NCBI GenBank assembly: GCA_903941095.1 | Contig: CAJANN010000366.1 | Coordinates: forward strand, 1-64,000 | DNA from: an uncultured Rhodospirillaceae bacterium | GTDB lineage: Bacteria; Pseudomonadota; Alphaproteobacteria; Rhodospirillales; Magnetospirillaceae | Length of the DNA stretch: 64,000 nt | Direction: 5' to 3' | Shown: in pieces, positions 1-13,071 of the stretch | How positions within the stretch are numbered: the stretch's first letter is position 1 | How the letters are laid out: each line of letters begins with the position of its first letter | Notes under the pieces: generated by a model | Databases searched by the model: none | Told to the model about the DNA's origin: nothing | The model's input: the letters and a program-made list of their open reading frames with translations, nothing else | Translations under genes and position numbers: made by a program

Positions 1-2
1 AT

Positions 3-1481
<1,479 letters not shown>

Positions 1482-1493
1482 GCGAAAATGGCA

Positions 1494-1524
1494 CCGCCCC
1501 CGGGATGATCGTCCCGCGGGGCGG
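1494..1524 (+). promoter_or_regulatory. Intergenic hairpin between dnaK and dnaJ (attenuator/processing stem candidate)
   Basis: CCGCCCC-c-GGGA tgatcg TCCC-gc-GGGGCGG, no U-tract. Confidence 0.5.
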
Positions 1525-1553
1525 CAAGCCGGCAACGGGGCGGCCGACTGGGC

Positions 1554-2708
1554 ATGAGCAAGCGCGACTATTACGAGGTTCTGGGCGCCGAAAAGAGCGC
1601 CTCGGCCGACGATCTGAAAAAGGCCTATCGCAAGCTGGCCATGCTCTATCATCCGGATCGCAATCCCGATGATCCCGGCGCCGCCGAGAAATTCAAGGAA
1701 CTGAACGAAGCCTACGACGTCCTGAAGGACGAACAGAAGCGCGCCGCCTACGACCGCTTCGGCCACGCCGCCTTCGACGGCAGCCGCGGCGGGCCGGGCG
1801 GCGGCTTCGGCGGCTTCGATTTCGGCGGCGGCGGCGGCGGTTTCTCCGATCTGTTCGAAGAGATGTTCGGCGAGTTCATGGGCGGCGGCGGCCGGCGCGG
1901 CCAGGCCACCGGCCGGGGCGCCGACCTGCGCTTCAACATGGAAATCAGCCTGGAAGAGGCCTATGCCGGCAAGTCGGCCACGGTCACCGTGCCCTCGTCG
2001 GCGCCGTGTGAATCGTGCAAGGGCAGCGGCGGCAAGGACGGTTCGCAGCCGGTGGCCTGCACCACCTGCCACGGCGCCGGCAAGGTCCGCGCCCAGCAGG
2101 GCTTCTTCACCATCGAACGCACCTGCCCGACCTGCCAGGGCATGGGACGGGTCATCAAGGACCCCTGCCGCGTCTGCGGCGGGGCCGGCCGGGTCCGCAA
2201 GGACAAGACCCTGACGGTGACCATCCCCGCCGGCGTCGAGGACGGCACCCGCATCCGCCTGGCCGGCGAAGGCGAGGCCGGCATGCGCGGGGCGCCCGCC
2301 GGCGACCTGTACCTGTTCCTGTCCGTCGCCGCGCATCGCCTGTTCCAGCGCGACGGCGCCAACATCTATTGCCGGGTCCCCATCCCGATGACCGTGGCGG
2401 CGCTGGGCGGCGCCCTGGACGTGCCGACCATCGAGGGAACGCTGACCAAGGTCACCATTCCCCCGGGGACCCAGACCGGCAACCAGTTCCGCCTGAAGAA
2501 CAAGGGCATGAGCGTGCTGCGCAGCACCGCCCGCGGCGACATGTTCATCCAGGCGATGGTCGAGACCCCGGTCAACCTGACCGCCCGCCAGCGCGAGCTG
2601 CTGGAAGAATTCGACAAGGCCGGCGACACCGAAGCCGGCCGGCACAGCCCGGAAAGCCAGGGCTTCTTCAACAAGGTCAAGGACCTGTGGAAGGACCTGA
2701 CCGATTAG
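1554..2708 (+). CDS. dnaJ: Chaperone DnaJ
   Basis: J-domain HPDRNP, G/F-rich region, four CxxCxGxG zinc motifs. Confidence 0.98.
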   Translation: MSKRDYYEVLGAEKSASADDLKKAYRKLAMLYHPDRNPDDPGAAEKFKELNEAYDVLKDEQKRAAYDRFGHAAFDGSRGGPGGGFGGFDFGGGGGGFSDLFEEMFGEFMGGGGRRGQATGRGADLRFNMEISLEEAYAGKSATVTVPSSAPCESCKGSGGKDGSQPVACTTCHGAGKVRAQQGFFTIERTCPTCQGMGRVIKDPCRVCGGAGRVRKDKTLTVTIPAGVEDGTRIRLAGEGEAGMRGAPAGDLYLFLSVAAHRLFQRDGANIYCRVPIPMTVAALGGALDVPTIEGTLTKVTIPPGTQTGNQFRLKNKGMSVLRSTARGDMFIQAMVETPVNLTARQRELLEEFDKAGDTEAGRHSPESQGFFNKVKDLWKDLTD

Positions 2709-2751
2709 GCCGGAGCGCGCGGACCGCCGCGCCGGACAGCAGGAGCATGTC

Positions 2752-3549
2752 ATGAAGATCGGAATCGTCGGCTGCGCCGGCCGCATGGGACGGATGCTGA
2801 TGAACGCGGTGCTGGAATCCGGCTGCACGCTGGCCGGCGGCACCGAACGGCCCGGCTCCGACGCCGTCGGGCAGGATCTGGGAACCCTGCTGGGCCGCCC
2901 GCCCCTGGGCCTGACCGTCGGCAGCGACGCCCGGGCCCTGTTCGCCGCCTGCGACGCGGTCATCGACTTCACCGCCCCGGCGGCCACCGTTTCCCACGCC
3001 GCCCTGGCCGCCGAGACCGCCACCGTTCTGGTGGTCGGCACCACCGGCCTGTCCCGCGACGACGAGGCGGCCCTGACCGCCGCCGCCGCCCGCACTCCGG
3101 TGGTCTATGCCCCCAATTTCAGCGTCGGCGTCAACCTGCTGATGGCCCTGACCGAGCGGGCCGCCGCCGTTCTGGGCGACGATTACGACATCGAGATCGT
3201 CGAGATGCATCACCGCCACAAGGTCGACGCCCCGTCCGGCACCGCCCTGGGGCTGGGCCGCGCCGCCGCCAAGGGGCGCGCCGTGGCCTTGGATCAGGTG
3301 TGGTGCAAAAGCCGCGACGGCCATACCGGGGCGCGGCCCAAGGGCGAGATCGGCTTCGCCACCTTGCGCGGCGGCGACGTGGTGGGCGACCACACCGTGA
3401 TGTTCGCCGCCGAGGGCGAGCGGGTCGAACTGACCCACAAGGCCTCCAGCCGCGCCGTCTTCGCCAAGGGGGCGGTCCGCGCCGCCCGCTGGGCCGGCAA
3501 CCGGGCCGAACCGGGCCTTTACTCGATGCGCGACGTACTGGGGCTGTAA
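2752..3549 (+). CDS. dapB: 4-hydroxy-tetrahydrodipicolinate reductase
   Basis: GCAGRMGRM, EMHHRHKVDAPSGTAL motif. Confidence 0.97.
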   Translation: MKIGIVGCAGRMGRMLMNAVLESGCTLAGGTERPGSDAVGQDLGTLLGRPPLGLTVGSDARALFAACDAVIDFTAPAATVSHAALAAETATVLVVGTTGLSRDDEAALTAAAARTPVVYAPNFSVGVNLLMALTERAAAVLGDDYDIEIVEMHHRHKVDAPSGTALGLGRAAAKGRAVALDQVWCKSRDGHTGARPKGEIGFATLRGGDVVGDHTVMFAAEGERVELTHKASSRAVFAKGAVRAARWAGNRAEPGLYSMRDVLGL

Positions 3550-3577
3550 CCGCCCCAGCCGTCGCGGAGCGGGCCGG

Positions 3578-4174
3578 TTAGGCGTTGGTGTCGAGCTGCT
3601 CGCCGGGCGGGGTCTTCGGGCCACCCTTCGACACCGCCACCAGGGCCGGACGCAGCAGGCGGTCGTGAATCTGGTAGCCCTGCTGCATGACCATCACCAC
3701 CGTGCCTTCCGGCTGGGTCAGGTCTTCCATTTCCATCATCGCCTGATGCAGGTTGGGGTCGAACCGCGTCCCCAGCGCCTGCACCGGGCGGATGCCATAA
3801 CGCTCCAGGGCGGTCAGCATCTCGCGTTCGGTCAGTTCGACGCCGACGGTCAGGGTATTGGCGATATCGTTGCCTTCCCGCGCCGCCGGCGGCACGGCAT
3901 CCAGCGCCCGGCGCAGATTGTCGGCCACCGACAGCACGTCCTTGGCGAACTGCCCGACGGCGTACTTGCCGCGGTCCTCGGCCTGCTGTTCCAGGCGGCG
4001 GCGGACATTCTCGGTATCGGCGCGGGCGTAAAGCACCTCGCTCTTCAGACGCGCCACCTCCGCTTCCAGCTCGGCCAGCCGGTCCGCCTGAACGGTTTCC
4101 GGGGCAGGGGCGGGGGCCGCCTCCGCTTCGGTCGGGGCGGGAGAAGTCTGTTCGGGGGTCTGGGTCTCGCTCAT
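3578..4174 (-). CDS. grpE: Nucleotide exchange factor GrpE
   Basis: DTENVRRRLEQQAED, GTVVMVMQQGYQIHDRLLRPALVAVSKG. Confidence 0.96.
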   Translation of the reverse strand: MSETQTPEQTSPAPTEAEAAPAPAPETVQADRLAELEAEVARLKSEVLYARADTENVRRRLEQQAEDRGKYAVGQFAKDVLSVADNLRRALDAVPPAAREGNDIANTLTVGVELTEREMLTALERYGIRPVQALGTRFDPNLHQAMMEMEDLTQPEGTVVMVMQQGYQIHDRLLRPALVAVSKGGPKTPPGEQLDTNA

Positions 4175-4189
4175 GAACTCTTGCTTTCC

Positions 4190-5245
4190 TCAACCGATGA
4201 TGCGGCCGACCACCTTGGCGGTATAGTCGACCAGGGGGATGATACGGGCGAAATTCAGCCGCTGCGGGCCGATGACGCCGATGGCGCCGACGATCTGCTC
4301 GCGGGCGTCGCGATAGGGCGCGACGATCATAGAGCAGCCGGTAACGCCGAACAGATCGTTTTCCGATCCGATGAAAATCTGCACGCCCTCGGCCTTGGCG
4401 GTCATTTCCAGAATGCCGAGAAACCGTTCCGAGGTCTCCAGCGCCTCGAACAGGCCGCGGATCCGTTCCAGGTCCTCGACGGCGGTGACGTCCTCCAGCA
4501 GATGCGACTGGCCGCGCACGATCAGGGCGCTGCGGCCGGTGTCGCCGCTCCAGGTGGCCAGGCCGGCCTCGACCACCCGGCGGGTCAGGGCGTCGAGCTG
4601 GTGGCGCTGGTGCTCCAGCTCGGCCAGCACCGCCTCGCGCACCTCGTCCAGGGTCAGGCCGGCCAGGCGGTGGTTCAGAAAATTGGTCGCCTCGACCAGG
4701 GCCGACGGCTCGACGCCCTCGGGCAGTTCCAGCAGGCGGTTTTCCACCAGCCCGTCCTCGGTCACCAGCACCACCAGGGCGCGGCCGCGGCCCAGCCAGA
4801 CGAATTCCAGCGCCTTCAGGGTCCGCTGCATCTTGGGGGCCACCACCATGCCGGCGCAACGCGACAGGCCCGACAGGGTGCCGATGGCCTCGGCCAGCAC
4901 CTGTTCGACGCTGCGGCCCGCCGCCTGGGCCTGGGCGTCGAGACGCGAGCGTTCCTCGTCCAGCAGGCCGCCCACTTCCAGCAGGCCGTTGACGAACAGC
5001 CGCATCCCGGCCTGGGTCGGCAGCCGGCCGGCGGAAACATGCGGAGAATACAGCAGACCCAGGTCTTCCAGGTCGGCCATGACGTTGCGGATGGTGGCCG
5101 GCGACAGCCCGGCGGGCAGACGGCGCGACAGAGTGCGCGAGCCGATGGGCTCGCCGGTATGCACATAGGCATCGACGATGTGACGGAAGATCTCGCGCGA
5201 GCGGTCGTTCAGCTCGGTGATCACCGGGGTCCTGCTGCGAATCAT
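4190..5245 (-). CDS. hrcA: Heat-inducible transcriptional repressor HrcA
   Basis: [61 protein letters not shown]. Confidence 0.96.
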   Translation of the reverse strand: MIRSRTPVITELNDRSREIFRHIVDAYVHTGEPIGSRTLSRRLPAGLSPATIRNVMADLEDLGLLYSPHVSAGRLPTQAGMRLFVNGLLEVGGLLDEERSRLDAQAQAAGRSVEQVLAEAIGTLSGLSRCAGMVVAPKMQRTLKALEFVWLGRGRALVVLVTEDGLVENRLLELPEGVEPSALVEATNFLNHRLAGLTLDEVREAVLAELEHQRHQLDALTRRVVEAGLATWSGDTGRSALIVRGQSHLLEDVTAVEDLERIRGLFEALETSERFLGILEMTAKAEGVQIFIGSENDLFGVTGCSMIVAPYRDAREQIVGAIGVIGPQRLNFARIIPLVDYTAKVVGRIIG

Positions 5246-5376
5246 GCCGCCTCGAAGACAAATCCGCCCGGAATCTAGTGAGCCCGAGGCCATCCGTCAA
5301 CTTTGGGGGGTTCCCCTGCGGCACCGGCCCGGTTAGGTTCGCCCAGCCCTACCGCCACCCGAGGATCCGCATCATC

Positions 5377-6093
5377 ATGAGACCGTCCGGCCGCACCCCC
5401 GACCAGCTGCGCACCATCGTCCTGGAGCCCGGTTTTTCCCGGCATGCCGAAGGCTCGTGCCTGGCCCGCTTCGGCGATACCCACGTCCTGTGCACCGCCT
5501 CGGTCGAAGAGCGGGTGCCGCCGTTCCTGCGCGGCACCGGCAAGGGCTGGGTCACCGCCGAATACGGCATGCTGCCGCGCTCCACCCATACCCGCACCGA
5601 CCGCGAGGCGGCCAAGGGCAAGCAATCGGGCCGCACCCACGAAATCCAGCGCCTGATCGGCCGTTCCCTGCGGGCCGTCACCGACCTGACGGCGATGGGC
5701 GAGATGCAGGTCAAGATCGATTGCGACGTCCTGCAGGCCGACGGCGGCACCCGCACCGCTTCGATCACCGGGGCCTGGGTGGCCCTGTATCTGGCCTTCG
5801 CCAGGCTGGTCGCCGCCGGCAAGCTGGCCAGCGTGCCGCTGATCGATCAGGTGGCCGCCGTTTCCTGCGGCATCCACGACGGCACCGCCGTGCTGGACCT
5901 GGATTATCCCGAGGATTCCAATGCCCAGGCCGACGCCAATTTCGTCCTGACCGGCAGCGGCGGCATCGTCGAGGTGCAGGGCACCGCCGAGGAACGCCCG
6001 TTCTCGCGCCAGCAGTTCGCCACCCTGATGGAGCTGGCGGAAAAGGGCATCGCCGAGCTGGTGGCCCACCAGAAGCGCGCCGTGGGGCTGTAG
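5377..6093 (+). CDS. rph: Ribonuclease PH
   Basis: [44 protein letters not shown]. Confidence 0.97.
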   Translation: MRPSGRTPDQLRTIVLEPGFSRHAEGSCLARFGDTHVLCTASVEERVPPFLRGTGKGWVTAEYGMLPRSTHTRTDREAAKGKQSGRTHEIQRLIGRSLRAVTDLTAMGEMQVKIDCDVLQADGGTRTASITGAWVALYLAFARLVAAGKLASVPLIDQVAAVSCGIHDGTAVLDLDYPEDSNAQADANFVLTGSGGIVEVQGTAEERPFSRQQFATLMELAEKGIAELVAHQKRAVGL

Positions 6094-6094
6094 C

Positions 6095-6694
6095 ATGCCG
6101 CCCCGCTCGCTGGCCGGAGGGAGGCTGGTCATCGCCAGCCACAATCCCGGCAAGGTGGCGGAGATCGGCACCCTGCTGGCCCCGTTCGGAATCGAGGTGG
6201 TTTCGGCCGGCGCCCTGGGGCTGGCCGAGCCCGAGGAAACCGGCACCAGTTTCGCCGCCAACGCCGAACTGAAGGCCCGCGCCGCCGCCGCCGCCGCCGG
6301 GCTGCCGGCCCTGGCCGACGATTCCGGGCTGGCGGTTTCCGCCCTGAGCGGCGATCCCGGCATCTATTCCGCCCGCTGGGCCGGCCCGTCGAAGGATTTC
6401 GCCGTCGCCATGCAGGCGGTCCACGACCGGATGGGCGACGCCGCCGACCGTTCGGCCCGCTTCGTCTGCGCCCTGTCGGTGGCCTGGCCGGACGGGGAAA
6501 CCGTCACCGTCGAGGGCACGGTCGACGGCACCATCGTCTGGCCGCCGCGCGGCGGCAACGGCTTCGGCTATGACCCGTTCTTCCTGCCCGGCGGCGGCAG
6601 CCTGACCTTCGGCGAGATGGAAGCCGGGGCCAAGCACGCCATCAGCCACCGTGCCGACGCCTTCGCCAAGCTGGTGGCGGCGTGCCTGGGCTGA
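6095..6694 (+). CDS. rdgB: RdgB/HAM1 family non-canonical purine NTP pyrophosphatase
   Basis: [48 protein letters not shown]. Confidence 0.95.
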   Translation: MPPRSLAGGRLVIASHNPGKVAEIGTLLAPFGIEVVSAGALGLAEPEETGTSFAANAELKARAAAAAAGLPALADDSGLAVSALSGDPGIYSARWAGPSKDFAVAMQAVHDRMGDAADRSARFVCALSVAWPDGETVTVEGTVDGTIVWPPRGGNGFGYDPFFLPGGGSLTFGEMEAGAKHAISHRADAFAKLVAACLG

Positions 6695-7833
6695 AGCCGC
6701 CCGGTTTCGGCCTTTATGTCCATTGGCCGTTCTGCCTGTCGAAATGCCCCTATTGCGATTTCAACAGCCGGCCGATGGGGATGGTCGACCACCGCCGCTG
6801 GCAGGCGGCCTATCTGGCCGAACTGGCCTGGTTCGCCGGCCGGGCGGCGGGGCGGACGCTGACCTCGATCTATTTCGGCGGCGGCACCCCCAGCCTGATG
6901 GACCCGGCGACGGTCGCCGCCGTCATCGCCGCCGCCGCCGGGCACTGGACCTTCGCCCCCGACATCGAAATCACCCTGGAAGCCAATCCGTCCACCGCCG
7001 AGTCCGGACGGTTCCGCGATTTTTGCGCCGCCGGCATCGACCGGCTGTCCATCGGCGTCCAGGCCCTGGACGACCAGGCCCTGGCCTTCCTGGGCCGCCG
7101 CCATTCGGCGGCGGAGGCCGTCGCCGCCCTGGAACTGGCGGCAGGGATCTTTCCGCGCTTCTCGTTCGACCTGATCGCCGCCCGCCCCGGCCAGACCGCC
7201 GCCGCCTGGGCGGCCGAGCTGTCCCGGGCCCTGGCATTGGCCGGCGACCATCTGTCCATCTATCAGCTGACCGTCGAGGACGGCACCGCCTTTGCCCCGG
7301 CCCTGGCCCGCGGCGACTTCGCCCTGCCCGACGACGACAGCGCCGCCCGGCTGTACGACCTGACCCAGGAACTTTGCGGGCGGGCGGGACTGCCGGCCTA
7401 TGAAGTGTCCAACCATGCCCGGCCCGGCGGGGAAAGCCGCCACAACCTGACCTATTGGCGGGGCGGCGACTATGCCGGCATCGGCCCCGGCGCCCACGGC
7501 CGGCTGAATTGTCAGGCCCTGGCCCAGCAGCGCCGGCCCGACCTGTGGCTGGACGCGGTCGAGGCCGATGGCCACGGCACCGGCGAATGCGAGAATCTGG
7601 ATTCCCGCACCCGGGCCGAGGAACTGGTGATGATGGGGCTGCGCCTGCGCGACGGCATCGATGCCGCCAGCTTCGCCGCCGCCGCCGGCCTGACGCTGTG
7701 GGAGGTCGTCGACGCCGCCGGACTGGCCCGCATGACCGAAGCCGGTTTCGTGGTCCGCCGCCCGGACGGGCTGGCCGTCACCCCGGCCGGCATGCTGATG
7801 CTGAACGGCGTGACCGGGGCGCTGCTGGGCTGA
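6682..7833 (+). CDS. hemW: Radical SAM heme chaperone HemW (GTG start, overlaps rdgB)
   Basis: [42 protein letters not shown]. Confidence 0.93.
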   Translation: MPGLKPPGFGLYVHWPFCLSKCPYCDFNSRPMGMVDHRRWQAAYLAELAWFAGRAAGRTLTSIYFGGGTPSLMDPATVAAVIAAAAGHWTFAPDIEITLEANPSTAESGRFRDFCAAGIDRLSIGVQALDDQALAFLGRRHSAAEAVAALELAAGIFPRFSFDLIAARPGQTAAAWAAELSRALALAGDHLSIYQLTVEDGTAFAPALARGDFALPDDDSAARLYDLTQELCGRAGLPAYEVSNHARPGGESRHNLTYWRGGDYAGIGPGAHGRLNCQALAQQRRPDLWLDAVEADGHGTGECENLDSRTRAEELVMMGLRLRDGIDAASFAAAAGLTLWEVVDAAGLARMTEAGFVVRRPDGLAVTPAGMLMLNGVTGALLG

Positions 7834-7839
7834 ACGCCG

Positions 7840-9354
7840 TCAGGGAGAGAAGCTGGCCGGGGCGGCTCCGACTTCGTGGGAACCGGACCGGGCGATTTCG
7901 CGCACCGACAATCCGCGCTCGTTGGTGCCGTCGATCCGCAGGCGGAACAATCCGTCCACCCCGGCGAAGCCGCCGGCCGCCGTCAGGGTCGCTTCGGTGA
8001 AATCCAGGTTCTGCCGGGTCAGCGCCGCCGCCAGGGCGGCTGCGTCATAGGCGATCGAGGCCAGATTGCCGACCCGGGGCGGCAGCGGCCCGAAGGCCCG
8101 GCCGTAGCGGGCCTCGAAATCCTGATGCGCCGCGCCGGGCGGGCCGGCGAACCAGCCGCCCTGCAGGGCCGGCTCGGCCCCCAGGCGCGGATCGTCCCAC
8201 AGCATGGTGCCCAGGAAGCTGACCTCGCCGGGATTGACTTCGTAATAGGTGACCAGCGAGGCCACCTGCCGCAGGCGGGTCCCGTCATCGGGCAGCATCA
8301 CCGCGTCGAAGGGCGGCGGCGGCACCGGCTCCTGGTCCTTGGCCGCCTTGCGATCCTTGGACCGTCCCCGGGTCCGCGCCTCGAAATCGGTGAACCGCTT
8401 GACGGCGGCGGTCATGTCGTGGGCCTGCGGATCGTAGAAATCCACCTTGACCACCCGTCCGCCCTGGGCGGCGACGGCGGTGCGGAAGGCTTCGGCGACC
8501 GCACGGCCGTAATCGTCGGAACGGGCCAGCAGGGCGAACCGTTCGCGGCCCTGGGCGCGGGCATGGGCGACCACCCGGGCCACCTGGGAATCCGGCAGGA
8601 ACCCCAGGGCATAGACCCCCTTGCCGGCGGCGGAGCGGTCGGTGGTGAAGGCCAGCATCGGCACCCCTTGCGCCCGGGCCAGCGGACCGGCGGCCTTGAC
8701 CTCGGGCGAGAACAGCGGCCCGAGGATGATGTCGGCCCCCTGGGTCAGGGCCTGCTCGACCGCCGCCACCGCCCCTTCGGCGGTACCCCGGCTGTCCAGC
8801 GGGATCAGGTTGAGCCGCTGGTCGGCCACCTCGAACAGGGCCAGCTGCGCGGCGTTGGACAGGGCCTGCCCCCACGGCGCGTAGGAGCCCGACAGCGGGA
8901 CCAGCAGGGCGGCCCGCACCTCGTCCTTGTCACCCGGGCGGGAAACGGCGGGAAACGGAAAGGCCGGCGGCGCCGGCAGGGCGGCGATGGCCGGTTCGAC
9001 GACCGGCGGCGACTCGGCCCGGGTCATGGCCGGCGGGACCGCGGCGGCAGGCGAAGCGATGGGCGGCAGGGGCTCGCTGCGGACGGACGGCGGCGGCGGC
9101 ACCGGCACGGCACGGTCGCCGGCCGCGGAGCTGGAAACCGCGGGACCGGAAACCGGGGGCGGTGCCGGCACCTTGACCTGCGGACGGGCGGCGGGAAGCG
9201 GCTGCACCACCGGCCGCGGCGTCTCGGCCTGCGGGCCGGGCTTGGTTCCGGTCAGCCAAGGTGGTAAGTCTGCCTGCTGACACCCGCTCAACAGCAGGGC
9301 CGAAACCAATGGCAAGGCAGCGACCAGGCGCCACCGGGACGCAAACCGGCGCAA
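7840..9354 (-). CDS. Penicillin-binding protein activator (LpoA/LppC-like) lipoprotein with periplasmic-binding fold
   Basis: Lipobox LLLSGCQQ; VRAALLVPLSGSYAPWGQALSNAAQLALFEV, GADIILGPLFSPEV. Confidence 0.82.
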   Translation of the reverse strand: MRRFASRWRLVAALPLVSALLLSGCQQADLPPWLTGTKPGPQAETPRPVVQPLPAARPQVKVPAPPPVSGPAVSSSAAGDRAVPVPPPPSVRSEPLPPIASPAAAVPPAMTRAESPPVVEPAIAALPAPPAFPFPAVSRPGDKDEVRAALLVPLSGSYAPWGQALSNAAQLALFEVADQRLNLIPLDSRGTAEGAVAAVEQALTQGADIILGPLFSPEVKAAGPLARAQGVPMLAFTTDRSAAGKGVYALGFLPDSQVARVVAHARAQGRERFALLARSDDYGRAVAEAFRTAVAAQGGRVVKVDFYDPQAHDMTAAVKRFTDFEARTRGRSKDRKAAKDQEPVPPPPFDAVMLPDDGTRLRQVASLVTYYEVNPGEVSFLGTMLWDDPRLGAEPALQGGWFAGPPGAAHQDFEARYGRAFGPLPPRVGNLASIAYDAAALAAALTRQNLDFTEATLTAAGGFAGVDGLFRLRIDGTNERGLSVREIARSGSHEVGAAPASFSP

Positions 9355-9371
9355 TGCGATCCTCCCGCAGG

Positions 9372-10259
9372 ATGGACAGGGACTCCGCCGAGGGTAGACC
9401 GCCCCGGCCGGGAAGTAAACCGGCGCCGGGCCTGTACCTGATCGCCACCCCCATCGGCAACATGGGCGACATCACCTATCGCGCCGTCGAAACTCTGACC
9501 GCCGCCGATCTGGTCGCCTGCGAGGACACCCGCGTCACCGGCGGCCTGATGACCCGGCTGGGACTGGACCGGCCGCTGTTCCCCTATCACGAGCACAATG
9601 CCGAACGGGCCAGGCCGGTCCTGCTGGCCCGCCTGAAGGAAGGCGCCGTCGTCGCCCTGGTCTCCGACGCCGGCACGCCGCTGGTTTCCGACCCCGGCTA
9701 TCGGCTGGTGCAGGCCTGCGTCGCCGAAGGGATCGCCGTGACCGCCCTGCCCGGGGCCTCGGCGGCGGTGACCGCCCTGCAACTGTCCGGACTGCCCAAC
9801 GACCGCTTCCTGTTCGCCGGCTTCCTGCCGTCGCGGGCCACCGCCCGGCGCCAGGCCCTGCGCGAGCTGGCGGCGGTGCCGGCCACCCTGATCTTCTATG
9901 AATCGCCCAACCGTCTGGACGGGTCGCTGGCCGACATGGCGGCGGTGCTGGGGCCACGCGCCGCCGCCGTGGCCCGCGAGCTGACCAAGCTGCATGAAGA
10001 GGTGGTGCGCGGCGACCTGCCGGTCCTGGCCGCCCGCTACGCCGAAGCCCCGCCCCGGGGCGAGGTGGTGGTGGTGGTGGCCCCCCCGGCCGGGCAATCC
10101 CCGGCAACGGCGGACGACCTGGATTCCCGGCTGGCCCGGGCGATGGCCGATGGCGCCAGCCTGAAGGACGCCGCCGCCCTGGTCGCCGCCGAAACCGGCC
10201 ATCCCCGCCGCGACGTCTATGCCCGGGCGCTGCGGCTGGCCCAGGAAACCCGGGAATGA
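9372..10259 (+). CDS. rsmI: 16S rRNA (cytidine(1402)-2'-O)-methyltransferase
   Basis: GLYLIATPIGNMGDITYRAVETL, CEDTRVTGGL, SDAGTPLVSDPG, FYESPNRL; start uncertain (upstream ATGs in frame). Confidence 0.94.
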   Translation: MDRDSAEGRPPRPGSKPAPGLYLIATPIGNMGDITYRAVETLTAADLVACEDTRVTGGLMTRLGLDRPLFPYHEHNAERARPVLLARLKEGAVVALVSDAGTPLVSDPGYRLVQACVAEGIAVTALPGASAAVTALQLSGLPNDRFLFAGFLPSRATARRQALRELAAVPATLIFYESPNRLDGSLADMAAVLGPRAAAVARELTKLHEEVVRGDLPVLAARYAEAPPRGEVVVVVAPPAGQSPATADDLDSRLARAMADGASLKDAAALVAAETGHPRRDVYARALRLAQETRE

Positions 10260-10621
10260 GCAGCGGCCACCGCCGCGGCATCCGGGCAGAGTCCCTGGCC
10301 GCCTGGTGGCTGCGGCTGAAGGGCTATGCCATCCTGGCGCGGCGCTTCCGGCCCGGCCGCGGCAGCGGTGCCGGCGAAGTGGACCTGATCGTCCGCCGCG
10401 GCGCCACCCTGGCCTTCGTCGAGGTCAAGGCCCGCGCCGACCTCGACAGTGCCGCCCTGGCGATTTCCCCGGCCCAGATCCGGCGGATCACCCGCGGGGC
10501 CGAGCTGTTCCTGGCCGCGCATCCCGCCCTGATCGGCTGCCGGATGCGGTTCGACGCCGTCCTGGTGGCACCCTGGCGGATGCCCCGCCATATTTGCGGC
10601 GCGTGGCGGATCGAGACTTGA
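10256..10621 (+). CDS. YraN (UPF0102) family nuclease-like protein
   Basis: AWWLRLKGYAILARRFR..GEVDLIVRRGATLAFVEVKAR; ATGA overlap with rsmI. Confidence 0.88.
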   Translation: MSSGHRRGIRAESLAAWWLRLKGYAILARRFRPGRGSGAGEVDLIVRRGATLAFVEVKARADLDSAALAISPAQIRRITRGAELFLAAHPALIGCRMRFDAVLVAPWRMPRHICGAWRIET

Positions 10622-10681
10622 GGGCCGCGCCGCGCCGCCGCTAAACTGACCGCCTTTCATCTTGCACAAGGAAATCCCGCC

Positions 10682-11287
10682 GTGACCTCCCCGCGCTTCT
10701 TGCCTGCCGTCATGATGCTGGTTTCGGCCGGCCTGCTGTCTTCCTGCGTCGGGGTGGCGGTCGGGGCCGGCGCCTCGGCCGGCGTCGCCGCCGCCGAGGA
10801 GCGCGGCCTGGAAGGTGCCCTGGAAGACACCAAGATCCGTGCCGAGATCAACGAGGCGTGGTTTCGTCACGATGTCGACATGTTCCGCAAGGTCACTCTG
10901 ACCATCTCGGAGGGACGGGTGCTGCTGACCGGCGTGGTTCCCGCCGAAAAGTGGCAGGCCGACGCCGTCCGGCTGGTCTGGCAGGTGGCCGGAGTGCGCG
11001 AGGTCTACAACGAGATCCTGGTCCGGGCCGAGGGCAGCGGCCTGATCGACGACAGCCGCGACCTGTGGATCCAGCAGGAACTGAAGGCCAAGCTGCTGTT
11101 CGACAAGCAGGTCCGCAACATCAACTATTCCGTCGACGTCACCGACGGCACCGTCTTCCTGATGGGGATCGCCCAAAGCGAGGCGGAATTGCAGCGGGTC
11201 ATCGCCTATGCCCGCGAGATTTCCCACGTCCGGGCGGTGGTCAGCCATGTCCGCCTGAAGACCGACGGCCGCCGGGTTTCAGGCTAG
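10682..11287 (+). CDS. BON-domain lipoprotein (OsmY/DolP-like)
   Basis: Lipobox-like LLSSCVG; two BON repeats (VLLTGVVPAEKW, VFLMGIAQSEAE). Confidence 0.85.
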   Translation: MTSPRFLPAVMMLVSAGLLSSCVGVAVGAGASAGVAAAEERGLEGALEDTKIRAEINEAWFRHDVDMFRKVTLTISEGRVLLTGVVPAEKWQADAVRLVWQVAGVREVYNEILVRAEGSGLIDDSRDLWIQQELKAKLLFDKQVRNINYSVDVTDGTVFLMGIAQSEAELQRVIAYAREISHVRAVVSHVRLKTDGRRVSG

Positions 11288-11290
11288 GGC

Positions 11291-12022
11291 ATGGCCGCCG
11301 GTCCCGACCCCTTCGCCGGACTGGCCGGCCTGACCGGGCTGGCGGCGCGGGCGATGGTGTTGGGGACCGGGGACCGCCCGGTCGCCCCGGCCCTGGAACG
11401 GCTGGAGCGGCTGCTGGCCCTGGGGCCGCCGGAATGCTGGCCCCTGGGCCTGTGGGACGATGGCGGCCCGGCCGCCCTGAACCTGCCGCATACCCTGGAA
11501 ACCGGCCGCGGCAGCGAGATCTGCCTGGGCATCCTGTGGCTGGAAGGCCTGCGCCGCCACCGGATCGAAGCCGAGGCCCTGGTTTTTCCCGCCCGGCTGC
11601 TGCTGCGCCTGGGCGGCCCGCAGCGCCGCGTCATCGACCCGGCCGGCGGCGGCCGGACGCTCGGCCCGCCCGAACTGCGCGCCCTGGCCCTGGCCGGCAA
11701 CGGTCCCGGCGCCGCCTTGCATCCCGGTCTGTTCGAGCCCCTGTCCGACGACGCCGTCCTGTTGCGGCTGCAGGCCGAGGTCCGCTTGCGCTGCCTGCGC
11801 CGCAGCGACATCGCCGCAGCCCTGGCCGCCGTGGAAGGGGCCTTGCGGATTGCTCCGGATCGGGCCAAGCTCTGGCGGGAAGCCGGGCTGATGCGGTTGC
11901 GCAGCGGCGACCTGCCCGGTGCCGCCGCCGCCCTTGAGCAGTTCGTGTCCAGAACCGACAACATGCCCGCCCGCGCCCGGGCCAGCCAGTTGCTGGCCGA
12001 GATCCGCGGCCGTATGACCTGA
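11291..12022 (+). CDS. Transglutaminase-like/TPR (SirB1-like) protein
   Basis: Position between the BON gene and gshB; TPR-like C-terminus (IAAALAAVEGALRIAPDRAKLWREAGLMRLRSGDLPGA). Confidence 0.55.
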   Translation: MAAGPDPFAGLAGLTGLAARAMVLGTGDRPVAPALERLERLLALGPPECWPLGLWDDGGPAALNLPHTLETGRGSEICLGILWLEGLRRHRIEAEALVFPARLLLRLGGPQRRVIDPAGGGRTLGPPELRALALAGNGPGAALHPGLFEPLSDDAVLLRLQAEVRLRCLRRSDIAAALAAVEGALRIAPDRAKLWREAGLMRLRSGDLPGAAAALEQFVSRTDNMPARARASQLLAEIRGRMT

Positions 12023-12040
12023 CCCTTGCGGGAGACCAGC

Positions 12041-13006
12041 GTGAGCCTTGTCGTCGCCATCCAGATGGACCCCATCGAGACCATCAACATCAACGCCGAT
12101 TCCACCTTCGCCCTGGCCCTGGAAGCCCAGCGGCGCGGCCATGCGCTGTTTCATTACCTGCCCAGCGCCCTGGCGCTGAAGAACGGCCGGGTGATGGCGA
12201 CGGCGCGGCCGCTGCAGGTGCGCCGCGAGCCGGGCAACCATGCCAGCCTGGGCCAGCCGCAACTGATCGACCTGGCGACGATGGATGTGGTGCTGATGCG
12301 TCAGGACCCACCGTTCGACATGGCCTATATCACCGCCACCCACCTGCTGGAGCACATCCACCCGGCGACCCTGGTGGTCAACGATCCGGTGCATGTGCGC
12401 AACGCCCCGGAAAAGCTGCTGGTGACCCATTTCCCCGGCCTGATGCCGCCGACCCTGATCACCGCCGATCCCCGCCACGTCGTCGATTTCCGCGCCGAGT
12501 ACCAGGACATCGTGCTGAAGCCGCTGTTCGGCAACGGCGGCGCCGGGGTCTTCCACATCAAGCCGGGCGACGAGAATCTCAACAGCCTGCTGGAAATGTT
12601 CACCCAGCTTTCCCGCGAGCCGGTGATCGTCCAGCAATACCTGCCGGCGGTGCGCGACGGCGACAAGCGCATCATCCTGGTGGACGGCCGCCCGGCCGGC
12701 GCGGTCAACCGGGTGCCGCAGGCGGGCGAGGCCCGTTCCAACCTGCATGTCGGCGGGCGGGCGATGCAGGCCGCCCTGACCGCCCGCGACCGCGAGATCT
12801 GCGAGGCCATCGGCCCGACCCTGCGCGAGCGGGGGCTGGTCTTCGTCGGAATCGACGTCATCGGCGACTATCTGACCGAGATCAACGTCACCTCGCCCAC
12901 CGGCATCCAGGAAATCGACCGCTTTGACGGTGTCTGCATCGAAGGGCAGATCTGGGACGCCATCGAGCTGCGGCGCTCGGCCACCGGCCACCCCGCAGTG
13001 GCTTGA
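12041..13006 (+). CDS. gshB: Glutathione synthetase (probable GTG start)
   Basis: [55 protein letters not shown]. Confidence 0.96.
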   Translation: MSLVVAIQMDPIETININADSTFALALEAQRRGHALFHYLPSALALKNGRVMATARPLQVRREPGNHASLGQPQLIDLATMDVVLMRQDPPFDMAYITATHLLEHIHPATLVVNDPVHVRNAPEKLLVTHFPGLMPPTLITADPRHVVDFRAEYQDIVLKPLFGNGGAGVFHIKPGDENLNSLLEMFTQLSREPVIVQQYLPAVRDGDKRIILVDGRPAGAVNRVPQAGEARSNLHVGGRAMQAALTARDREICEAIGPTLRERGLVFVGIDVIGDYLTEINVTSPTGIQEIDRFDGVCIEGQIWDAIELRRSATGHPAVA

Positions 13007-13030
13007 TTGGAAAGCCTTATTTGTATTTCA

Positions 13031-13065
13031 GCCTGCACCCGCAGATGAAAACTGCGGGTGCAGGC
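13031..13065. terminator. Perfect 14-bp stem, 7-nt loop, between convergent gshB and sensor kinase genes
   Basis: GCCTGCACCCGCAG atgaaaa CTGCGGGTGCAGGC. Confidence 0.75.
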
Positions 13066-13071
13066 GATGTT

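Noticed and set aside
3519-5324. 601-aa minus-strand ORF
   Set aside because: Overlaps grpE and hrcA in another frame on the same strand; R/G/P-rich, no motif
5246-5376. Possible CIRCE operator near hrcA
   Set aside because: No TTAGCACTC-N9-GAGTGCTAA or close variant seen in this intergenic region
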